From: Lyophyllum atratum
Taxonomy: Eukaryota; Basidiomycota; Agaricomycetes; Agaricales; Lyophyllaceae
Assembly (NCBI GenBank): GCA_014905825.1
Contig: JACGCN010000001.1
Span: forward strand, 4,588,001 to 4,652,000
Length of the DNA stretch: 64,000 nucleotides
Direction of reading: 5' to 3'
A program made the position numbers and the translations under genes. Below, piece after piece: positions 24,450-33,498 of this stretch; the first letter of the stretch is position 1; every line of letters starts with the position of its first letter. The notes under the pieces are model-generated. The model had not been told where the DNA came from. It worked only from the letters and a program-made list of their open reading frames with translations, and ran no database searches.

Positions 24450-25185
24450 GTCAACGTCTTGGAGAGTTGAGACCGTGATGATGGTATGGCCGTTCAATGT
24501 TTTGGGGCTTGAGGAGGAAAGCAGTCGGTGGGTGCGGAGGAAATGGCGAGGCTGTATCACGTGATCTAGGACAGGAGGAGAAGATGGTACTGCCACGAGT
24601 ACGAGCGGAAGGGGGAGTCGGAGAGGGGGAGGGAGTGAGGAGGTGTCTGTTACTGGGGACGTAGGCATGTGGGCTACAAGAGATGTGAACGCGTGTGCTG
24701 CCATCTCGGGTGGCAGGGGGCGATGGGTTAGTTTGGGTTTCCGCGCTCGTTCGAGGAGTGTGATATAACGGTGCCAATTGGAGTGGATCGTGAGAGAGGA
24801 GGTGGTGGTATAGAGGATGGCGCCAGGGAGGTTTGGCCCACACTCCGCTGATTGTGGTCCATCCGATTGAAACCAATGTATGGGCACCAACTCTAGTCCT
24901 GCTTCTCCTCACAAAGACTCTAGAGCCTCGGGAATCCCGTCTTGAATTCCATACACTGTTGCCCCGAAACGCCGATGCATGACGATCGGAGTAGGAAGAG
25001 GACCGTGTAACGGTCGTGAGCGATACGGGCGCTACGCAGCCATGAGTCCATGACACGCGGAAGAAGCGGAAGGAGATGGAAGAAGGTCTTCCAGGCTGCC
25101 GTTGTACATGTGCGGTGCTGTTGATATGCTCACTGAGATGTAGGGGGAAGGGAAGGAAACACGTACCATCGTCTTTTATCACCAC
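24450..25185 (-). repeat. Dispersed G/C-skewed repeat, copy R2
   Basis: The plus strand is G-rich and the minus strand is C/T-rich. Read on the minus strand from 25185, it shares blocks with the plus-strand segment 47940-48370: a start like gatggtacgt..., then catatcaacagcaccgcac, then gtaacagacacct and an atcacgtgat box, in the same order. The Pro/Ser-rich frames through it look like low-complexity read-through rather than a gene. Length and nature of the full repeat are unknown. Confidence 0.45.
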
Positions 25186-25439
25186 CTTGCCTTATCCGTA
25201 TACACCACCGAATGCTCATCCGAGGCAGCCACACCACCCCCATCGTCCTCCGCCATGCCAAATTCGCGCCCCGTTGAACAATATATAGCGAGTACGAGAA
25301 ACACGGGATGAAACAGCGACACCGAGCCTTGGAAGCCTTTCCTGGGTGGTGACGAAGTCGGGCCGGCATGGGGACGACCGAGCGCTGGGAATGGGGCGTC
25401 GGTTATCCAAGTTTTGAATCCCGTTGCTGAGCGATGAGG

Positions 25440-25975
25440 TAGGCGGAGGTCAGAACGATAGTCGTGGTATGGTCACACCGAGGTCCGAGGGCGAGGATGG
25501 CAAGACGATTCTGAACGGCGATATCGCATCATGTGATCTGGTACAGGAGGACTGCAAGGTTTGGGGCGGGATTCCGATAAGCGTGAGGGGGCGGGGGAGG
25601 CGTGGGCTGATGGTATGAGGGGGATTGCAAGAATGAAACACGTGGGACGGTGTATTCGGACTGAAGGATACCGGACGCGGGATGGGATCGAGTGGCTCCG
25701 GGGCTGCGAATGACAGCGGTACGAGCGGGGGTTTGGAAGAGCGGCCAGCGTAGCGAATCTGGCGGATGGGCAACCGCACCCCGATCGTTATCCATCTGAC
25801 GAAACCCAGATACCCGAACCAACACCTGCTCTGCTGCTGCTTAGGACGACTTCCTTCCCAATGCCGACGCACGGCGTTTGTGTCAGGGGATCCCGGTTTA
25901 CGCCAAGTGCTGTGGAATTGGACGACGCGGAGGGTCCAGGGTGGAAGAGGCTGAATCGGACTTCCTCGCAACACC
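25440..25975 (-). repeat. Dispersed G/C-skewed repeat, copy R1
   Basis: On the minus strand this segment begins with gaggaagtccgattcagcct, identical over 20 bp to plus-strand 47775-47794. It then shares lower-level similarity, including a box near 25530 (tcatgtgatctggtacagga) resembling the box in copy R2 near 24557. Together with R2 this gives two adjacent copies in the same orientation; R3 at 47.7 kb is inverted relative to them. No supported coding region. Confidence 0.4.
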
Positions 25976-27129
25976 TGGCCGAGCTGGGATGTCGATGTTT
26001 GGTCGGACGCTAGGCGTGGTCAGAGGCTGGTCATAATGCACAGATATGTGCGTGGGGTTCTAGACAACACGAATTAGCATCGAATGACGTGCGCGTGAAG
26101 ATGGAGTAGGACCGACCTTGGTAGCAGGACCGACCTGGAGCAAAATTACTCGGTCATCGACTATCGCGTCGCATGTAGGCGTCGAGTCGGAATCGCGCAG
26201 CTTTAGTAATAATCTTGAGCTTGGTTTGGCACGGCTGATATTAGCGACATTCTGCAATGGGTACGGTCTTGGAGACGGCGGGGAAACGGATATGGTGCAC
26301 GTGATGGTGGTTGAATGGGTTTTTGTTCCTTTGCCCCGCCGACGTTTGCCAAACAACCGCCCATCATCATTCAGATGCGATCCTGAGTCCCTTCCTTGTC
26401 CCTTCCCTCGTAAGGCTTCACACTAGTCAACTAGCAAACTGAATCTTGTATTCTTGACTGATCAAGTTACCACGTCAAGTCCTGTTGATCGGTGTTCAAA
26501 TTTCAAACGTTCAAGCTCTCAAGTTTCCTCAAATTATCTATAGTAAGTCGCGTTTGCTGACATATTGGTAAAGTATGTTGATCAGATCATCACTTGCCAT
26601 ATCGTGGACAGTCTGACATCTCCAATACCCATTTTGGTTGCCCCATCAGCCGTATAACGGTCCAAGACGAGGGGTCTTCTACCTCAATGTAAGTCGTCCT
26701 TACCGCTATCCTCAACCCAACTCAAACTGGCGAACAAGATGTAGGAAGTTACAGAAACGAAGGTCGAACGTTGAGCACCTATTACGGATTTCCCCCAATT
26801 CTTCAAGAACGTGCTCCTCTCTATCAATGACTGATCTTCGACTCCAAGTTCCCTACTACCTACTAGCTTTGGTTAGTCGCTCGGCCTGCTATTGTCGCAT
26901 TATCCTTGGACGAGTGCCCGACACGTTCACTACGCGTCACCTCATGGTCTCCGCAATGAGGACGCTGACGGCTGATCATTACGACAAGTGCTGTGCATTT
27001 CTCTGATGTCGAAGCATGTCGATCCTTCGTCCCATGGACTTCTCATCGAGTTGACGATATCAGCATCGCCAACTATGTTACGGACAGGCTCACAGGCCTC
27101 CTTTCAACCGAAGACTCGACGATCGAAGA
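25976..27129. other. Intergenic, possible gene fragments
   Basis: I cannot assign a gene. A plus-strand stretch at about 26990-27160 (frame beginning FSDVEACRSFVPWTSHRVDD and including DRLTGLLSTEDSTIEETKKT) looks protein-like but has no recognised domain and no clean exon borders. Confidence 0.3.
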
Positions 27130-27326
27130 AACGAAAAAAACCGCGCGTTTGGCAGCGTCGCACATTGCTTATCAGTGGTGTCTCTTGTCCTTTCCTCATC
27201 TGATCTTTGAGCCGCCGTTCTCTATATGAAGGGATTCGTACAGCTAGTACGTCGTGTGCTAATCCGGAACTGCGCATTCATTCCACCTTCAGCATCCAAC
27301 TCTGACGTGAAATTTGAATCGCCGAT

Positions 27327-28214
27327 ATGCTATTCGACACGAAAGCTTGGTACCCCGAATTCCCCTTTTCCATCAGCGTGCTAGCACTGGTCACTTCCAC
27401 TGTATTCTACGGTACGTCCTGCAGCTGCTTCCCAACCACTTAAAAAGCGCTAACGTGGGATTACCCCCCCTCCCTAGGAATCTTATTCTTCTCATTCTTC
27501 TTCGCCAAGTACCATTACTTGTACGCACAGCATCATGATTCAAAGTGCGAGCTCCCGACTCACGAGACCGCGCAGTAAATCAGGGCGCGAAAATCTATCA
27601 CCAGCAGCAAGGAACGTGTACTACATCGCGATCTGCAGTTTCCTGGTCCATATGATAAGTATATTGGACAACCCAAAGTCACGTTCTACGCGGTGCAAGC
27701 CCCGGCCGTCGACGGTGTCGGTGGTCCTTTTGGGCCGAGTTTTAGCAAGCGGGAACACCGAATTCGCGCTAATCACCATCTCAACAGTATTCGGATTTGC
27801 CGCAGCCCTTTTCGAAGGCCTTCCCGTCATAGGGCTTGTCTGCACCATACACCTGGGGCAGACGACGCTACGGGACAGGAACATACTTAAACTTTTGTTA
27901 GTCTACAAGAGCTACACATAGACAATAAGATAACCCAATTATTTAATTTTCACGTACGTAGAAAACTGAATAAGTTGCCATACTAACAAATAGTAGGTGC
28001 CAATGTACGTTCTTCAACTACGCGATTGTTTAAGAGACGACCGTTTATAATCAAACTACTTGAAATGCACGTAGTAGCACCTGCCCCAGGTGATATCCAA
28101 ACCGCGTCCGCGCAGCCGTGTGGGCTCATGGTTCGTAGACCCTCGTCATTCATCACTACTGAGAAGAGACAGCACTTCAGCGCGACGGAGCGCAAGAATC
28201 GGGCGAACATGTAG
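27327..28214 (+). pseudogene. Chimeric pseudogene: 5' half of the 44-kb membrane protein joined to the 3' end of the EI24-like gene
   Basis: From ATG 27327 the sequence reads WYPEFPFSISVLALVTSTVF, intron, ILFFSFFFAKYHYL, intron, then KSGRENLSPAARNVYYIAIC, closely matching the gene at 44119-45557; the match also extends about 200 bp into the upstream flank. From about 27760 the match switches to the EI24-like gene at 52728-54163: an intron end (..ctaatcaccatctcaacag), then VFGFAAALFEGLPVIGLVC, and at 28093-28214 the last exon (EKRQHFSATERKNRANM) plus 3' flank. A frameshift lies near 27650 (after SFLVHM), an extra base near 28100, and a 243-bp MITE interrupts the EI24 part. The two parent genes are not adjacent in this order anywhere else in the window. 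Not expected to be functional. Confidence 0.75.
27850..28092. mobile_element. 243-bp MITE with 12-bp TIRs and 3-bp target duplication
   Basis: The ends are perfect inverted repeats, CACCTGGGGCAG (27850-27861) and CTGCCCCAGGTG (28081-28092). They are flanked by the direct repeat ATA (27847-27849 and 28093-28095). The homologous EI24-like gene on the minus strand near 52870 is an uninterrupted 'empty' version of the target, so the insertion limits are exact. Terminal CAC and a 3-bp duplication point to a non-autonomous CACTA-type element (inference). The interior is AT-rich and non-coding. Confidence 0.85.
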
Positions 28215-28744
28215 ACGCTAGATGTATACCAGGAACGGACTTGTATGATGTTACCCCGTGGACTTTGAGTGTATATGTACATCACCTTCGTTAGAACGTT
28301 TCCGGTCACTACGTTCGCTGTTCTTCGTTTCGTATCCATTCGGAGACATTTCAGCACGCATCTGACTCTGAAAGGATACAAGAACGACAAATAGATTGAT
28401 AAATTACTGTCCGATATACAGGTTTCACAAGATCAACTCGATGGAGCCCCCGGTTCCCTAAGCCCAGCCTCACCACACAACAAACAACCGAATAAGTAGG
28501 TTATAAGTAGGTGTTATAATGAACCGAATGCAAATGAAAAGATACCCTCGCTATGTACTAACTGCGACGTATATGGGTCTATCGAGCACCGGGCGGCTCC
28601 AGCTCGCGCCAGCGAGGCCGCTGACAAGGTGGAATTGAGGGGAGAACCTATAGTGATGCCGCATAGTTTGCGCCTGAAGATTCACATGAAGAACATGTCT
28701 CGTTTCAAGAAGATAAGTACTCACAAGAATAAGTTAAGTCATTA

Positions 28745-29958
28745 TCACCGATAATTGTACGAATCGGAGACGACGTTAGTCGTCCTGTGGTTTGAATCAG
28801 TGTTGATGACACTGTTGATGTAGCTATAGTGAGGCGCACTGCTGGGATACGAGCAGCGCGGGCACGGAACTACGGAAAGGGTGCATGGTGAAGGATGGTA
28901 ACCCGTCGTAGAACAATGAGCGTCCCCTGATTGACTAGCAGAGCCAGAGTGAAGAGTAGAAGACGGGTGAGAATCAGATGAAAACGGATTTCTCCGACGG
29001 AAGTGATTGGACTGGGGCATCCGCAGCACCTCTGGAACGTGTGTTTCTCGGTGGGCACTTCGATTGGTCTCGGCAGCCCGAACCCATTCCGTCTGGAGTC
29101 GAGTTGGCTCTGGCATCTTCTCTTCGTGATCTGCTCTCCTAGCCATAGCGTTATCAGCATCTCCATCCTGGCCCCTGTCTTCCCCTTCCCTTGCGATATC
29201 CCCAGACATCGGCGAGTGGCCCTCCGCCCCCAGAGATGCCTGTCTTCGAGCCCTGCCCAAACGAAAATCCTTCGATAGAAGCTCGAATTTATGTTGAATA
29301 ACTGATACGAGTATACCTTGAATGGAAAGGGTTGGCTAGAACGATGCCGCCACTGCATCTTGAGAAGGGTCTGGAGAGATAAGGGCAGAGTACTGACATC
29401 GGACGGCCCCAAAGAATTCCTCAACCGATCGCGATACATTTGTATCGTTGCATCATCAGACTTGCGTTGCATCACTCGCGCAACGTTGCTCCTCGATGCG
29501 TGAGTTTTAGTATAATAGTGGATCTCGCGTATGGTCCTGGGAGGGGAGAAAATTAATGACCTACAGTGAAATACACATCCAGATTACAGACTCACTTGGC
29601 CAACGCTTCGTGATTATCGGTGTCCTTAGAGACCGCACTCGTCTTGTCCCTATACAGAAAGATGTATACCAGCGCGCAGACATCGTTCGCTAGTTCTTGA
29701 AACATGTCCCCCTTCAAACCATCTGGCTATTAGGACCGGAGAGTTAAGCATTATACTGATCGAACTTCGGCTTTCACATACCTGAATTTCAACCATTTCG
29801 TATAGACGCCGGGCTAATCCAGCGGCTTCCTGCATGCTCACGGTGGCATCGAGCCGTCCCGCAGTAGCATCTAGAGCCTCCAGCACAAAATGGGTCGTCC
29901 TTGAGGCAATTGCGAGCGTAGACGGCCCTTTTGACTTGCCCGTCGTCCTACATAACAT
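28745..29958 (-). CDS. HeLo/MLKL_NTD-like helical-bundle protein with Asn/Ser-rich C-terminal motif (member iv)
   Basis: Minus-strand exons: 29782-29958 (177 nt, ATG at 29958), 29596-29726 (131), 29398-29536 (139), then one or two short exons before the last, which ends at 28745. Bundle: HFVLEALDATAGRLDATVSM, QEAAGLARRLYEMVEIQ, DMFQELANDVCALVYIFLYR, TIREIHYYTKTHASRSNVAR and DATIQMYRDRLRNSL. Intron phases 0, 2, 0 and the 139-nt third exon match members i, iii and v. The linker is acidic and then S/H/P-rich. The C-terminal motif is shorter and diverged: PHYSYINSVINTDSNHRT, then NVVSDSYNYR as the last residues, so it lacks the GDQN start and the DSSV end. Function inferred as for member iii; the altered motif may change partner specificity or be decaying. 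Confidence 0.7.
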
Positions 29959-31178
29959 CGAATGAAGGGGAAGAGGGTCTTTGCAAGCTCTTCACGGCGA
30001 AGTGACCTCGACCATGTATTATAAACGGCCTGGCGCTTGATGGGGCAATAATTAATTGACGCCGTAATATTAGTAAATCAACGAAAGCACGCCTCTAGCC
30101 AGCTAGCACGTTTGCAGGTGCAGCAAACCTACCCCGAGGAGAAATGTTCCCCATATCGATGGTAAAATGACGAGTTTGTGAGTAATTCCACTGTTTCAAG
30201 CCAAGCCCTCTTACGTTAGAAGCCGTCCAGCTGGAAGCAACTAAGCATCTGTAACTAAATAGAATTGAGATCGCGAGGAAAAGGGGAGAAATAAAAATAG
30301 ACGTACATTAGCCATTTGATGCCAGCCCGTTCGCGAAGCCGTCATACGACGCCTCCTCCTCCATCCACGCAATTGTGGTTCCGACATATACGACACAATG
30401 ACTGGGCAACAAAAGACGGGATAACCGGCCTCGAGAGGCAAATATGCAACGTGGCCTGCGCTGTACCACACCGCGATCGATCCCCTCCCCGTCTCGTATG
30501 CGCTTTTAATAATTGCAAACCAAACAACGTTAACAGCCCCTAGTTTCAGACACAAATTACAGATTACCCTAGAACGCGTCCATTGTTAGAGCTCTTTGCG
30601 CCAGCTTCACAAGGAGAGTGGTGCTTACGGGTGGTCTCCCGAGCCTGACATCCCGACTCGTATCCTAGCTAAGGCACGATGCGATATCGAACAGCGAGGG
30701 GTTTGCGGAATCCTCACTCAACTGGTCGAACCGTCTCGCAAAACGATTTGATCAACGTACGCGGGTCCACTGCGAGAGCTCAGAGACGTCCTGCGCGCTG
30801 TATATCCTGATGTTGAGGCTGCATTACGGTGGTCCGGAAGACAGGCGCCGCAGTCGTAGTGTGGGAAAACGAATAGTCGGACGGAACCTACATGTCCAGT
30901 ATTTACTGGATTCCGTCGTCTGCATGAAGGACGCTCGCGTGAAACATGATGCTCAGCTATGGTGAGGTTGAAATGATAGGAAATGAGGAAAACGTGGTCC
31001 ATTGGCGTGACAACACGTTTTTCTTGCATGTTCAGCCAACGTTTGCCTTGCTCTGTGATGTTGCCAGTTCGAGGATAGTGTGTTGGTAAACGCCTGGCAG
31101 AAGGAAGAACCCCACGTCTGGACTTTGTTTATGTATGACCCGCTCGGAGTGGGAGTACGAAAAGCCTGACTGGCAGTG
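29959..31178. other. Intergenic
   Basis: It holds the upstream region of member iv (see the conserved block at 30044) and otherwise no recognisable gene. Short overlapping frames at 30241-30555 and 30718-31029 have no motif. Confidence 0.4.
30044..30063 (-). promoter_or_regulatory. Upstream block shared by HeLo-like genes iv and v
   Basis: GGCAATAATTAATTGACGCC (plus-strand reading) lies 86-105 bp upstream of the start of member iv. The same 20-mer with one change lies at 40764-40783 upstream of member v, in the same relation to the gene. It may be a shared regulatory site or simply residual similarity from duplication. Confidence 0.4.
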
Positions 31179-31333
31179 GGAAAGAAAACGCTTCGCGTCA
31201 CGATAACACGCGTGACGTGACACGACGACGTCTCTCCTCCACCACGACCATGGCCATCGCACCGCCAGCGACGACGAGGACCTCAACGATCCCCCGCTCA
31301 AACGTTCACGCCTTTCTTCATCCTCACCATCTC
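31179..31333 (+). repeat. Duplicate of the MAU2 promoter and first codons
   Basis: This segment matches 33427-33583: aaagaaaacgcttcgcgtca versus aaagaaaacgcgtcgcgtca, then acgcgtgacgtgacacg, then gacgacgaggacctcaacga and cgctcaaacgttcacgc. The ATG is present (31250), but a base is missing relative to MAU2 right after it, so the reading frame is lost. Similarity stops around 31333. Together with the true MAU2 5' end it brackets the GH62 gene as direct repeats about 2.25 kb apart. Confidence 0.8.
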
Positions 31334-31738
31334 GACTTAGGGCATCAAACGCAGGGTTGACACAGAGCACATGACAAGACGAGACGAAGTTAACCTTCTA
31401 TGACAATACCATGTACCGGGGGAGGCGGTAAGATCGCGGACGGAAGATGAGCAGGTGCGATGTCACATTCCGCAGTCATGTGGCCGGGGCGGAATGATAT
31501 AGCCTGATGTGGGGAGAAATAATGGAGACCGACGGATTTCCGAGGATGCCTACGATCGAGCTACGAATTCTCCGGCAGCCACCCTATGATCCCGCACTCG
31601 ACAGTAAGCAACCGTGATTCTCCCATGGCCCCGACATCCTCGTTCATCATTCCCCGCCATTTCTCCAGCAGCCTCCGTTGCAAGTTTAAAGGCGTATGAT
31701 AGACGACGAAATTCTCCTCAGCATCGGCATCGCCCACA

Positions 31739-33060
31739 ATGCTTCAAGCTCTTATAGTCCTTTCGATGACAATCTCGGTCGCTTTGGCCGGTGTACCGCT
31801 CTGGGGACAGTGCGGCGGCGTACGTATTGGATTATTGTCCATCGCACGCTCCTTGCTGACCGTCAGATCTATAGCAAGGCTACACGTATGGCTGATTTAT
31901 TTGCACGGTGATCACAGAGGTGACTGACCGTTCTCTTAGTGGCCCAACATCATGCGACGAGGGCATATATGCGGTTTCAAACCGTGAGTTACAGCTGTCG
32001 CGAGTTGCATTTAGTCATCGCTAAATCACATCCAGAATGGTACTCCCAATGTATTCCGGGCTCAGCCACGACGACGATGGCTACCACGACCACAACCACT
32101 GTGCCTAGCGGCAGCGCAAACCTTCCCACCAGCTACAAATGGAGCTCGAGCGGCCCACTCATTGGCCCTAAATCAGATGGCCGAAACATCGCTGCGCTGA
32201 AGGATCCCTCCGTCGTATACTATAACGGCAAATACCACGTCTTCGCCAGCACCGCGACCGCTGGAGGTTACAACATGGTCTACCTGAGCTTCACGGACTT
32301 CAATCAAGCAGGGTCAGCGACCTATTACTACCTCGACCAGACCCCGATCGGTTCGGGTTACCGTGCGGCCCCTCAGGTGTTCTTCATGGCGCCGCAGAAC
32401 AAGTGGTACCTCATCTACCAGAATGGTAATGCGGCGTACTCGACCAACTCGGACATCAGCAATCCAGCGGGTTGGACGGCGCCCAAGAACTTCTATAGTG
32501 GTGTGCCCGACATTGTTAAGAACAACATCGGCAGCGGCTACTGGGTCGATATGTGGGTCATTTGCGATTCGGCCAACTGCCACCTCTTTTCCTCCGACGA
32601 TAACGGGCACCTCTACCGCTCGCAGACGTCAGTCGGCAACTTCCCGAACGGGATGGGCGAACCGGTCATTGCGCTCCAGGACGCCAGGAACAACCTGTTT
32701 GAGGCGTCCAACGTCTACAAGGTTGGCGATACCTACCTCCTCGTCGTCGAGTGCATCGGCAGCGACGGGCGCAGATACTTCCGCTCCTGGAGCTCGAGCA
32801 GCCTCAGCGGCTCGTGGGCGCAGCTCGCTGCATCGCAGGCTAACCCGTTTGCGGGTGCTGCCAATGTTGCGTTCAGCGGTGGTTCCGCGTGGACGAAGGA
32901 TATAAGCCATGGGGAGCTGGTCCGCACGAATGTGGATCAGACGATGTCCGTTAGTGTGTGCGGTATGCGCTACCTGTACCAAGGTATCAGCCCCAGCGCG
33001 GGCGGGGACTACAACTTGCTCCCTTGGAAGCTCGCGCTCCTTACCCAGACCAGCTGCTAA
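31739..33060 (+). CDS. Secreted GH62 alpha-L-arabinofuranosidase with N-terminal CBM1
   Basis: Exons 31739-31819, 31875-31885 (11 nt), 31940-31983 and 32036-33060 give 386 residues. Signal peptide MLQALIVLSMTISVALAG. CBM1 cellulose-binding module VPLWGQCGGQGYTGPTSC ... QWYSQCIP, with the expected Cys and aromatic residues; its middle depends on the 11-nt exon. Thr/Ser linker, then the GH62 domain (about residues 75-386). GH62 residues visible: Asp in ALKDPSVVYYNGKYHVF, Asp in SGYWVDMWVICDSANCHLF, and Glu in ARNNLFEASNVYKVGD, the family's catalytic set. Family knowledge: releases L-arabinofuranosyl side chains from arabinoxylan, supporting plant cell-wall degradation. The mature protein is extracellular. 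Flanking direct repeats derive from MAU2. Confidence 0.93.
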
Positions 33061-33498
33061 CTGGTGATTCGGACGGATGTCGGTGGGGGATGTAATCTTT
33101 CTTCCGCGTTCTGCTATTTTATATCGTATCGAGTTGTCCTGGATGCGTCGAGGACTACGTACTAGATAAGAAGGCTGTAGCTCAATAGGAATGAGAGCCA
33201 GCTGTCGGTCGGACGAGCGATAAGCATACTGACAGTTTTCGTTGAGTTTTCGTTCATGCCACCTGCTTCGTGAGTGAAGCTAGTGAAGTCTGAAATTTAA
33301 AGAGCAGCGTGTCCACCTTGAGTCCTCATTTGTAGATTGCAGTTGTCAAATTTGCAAACGGTCCTGACGGCCGAGCTCTGCTTCAGTTGATTCCAGCCTG
33401 AGCAGAAAAGTCGGCCTGGCGGACTCGGAAAGAAAACGCGTCGCGTCACAATGACACGCGTGACGTGACACGTCGTCCTCTCTCCTCCCACCATCATT
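33061..33498. other. Intergenic between GH62 and MAU2; second copy of the duplicated segment
   Basis: Contains the GH62 3' flank and the MAU2 promoter. From 33427 it matches 31179-31333. A tRNA-like D-arm string (tgtagctcaataggaatgag) near 33176 has no matching T-arm and was rejected as a tRNA. Confidence 0.5.

Noticed and set aside
24336..25974. Long Pro/Ser-rich minus-strand frames
   Set aside because: Open because of C/T-rich composition; the same region is a dispersed repeat found in other copies without a conserved frame.
32314..32982. Minus-strand frames and the plus-strand frame at 32363-32905 inside GH62
   Set aside because: Overlap the catalytic domain of a well-recognised enzyme; shadows of high-GC codons.
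33175..33245. tRNA-like string (tgtagctcaataggaatgag)
   Set aside because: D-arm-like only; no acceptor stem pairing and no GTTCRA T-arm at the right distance.
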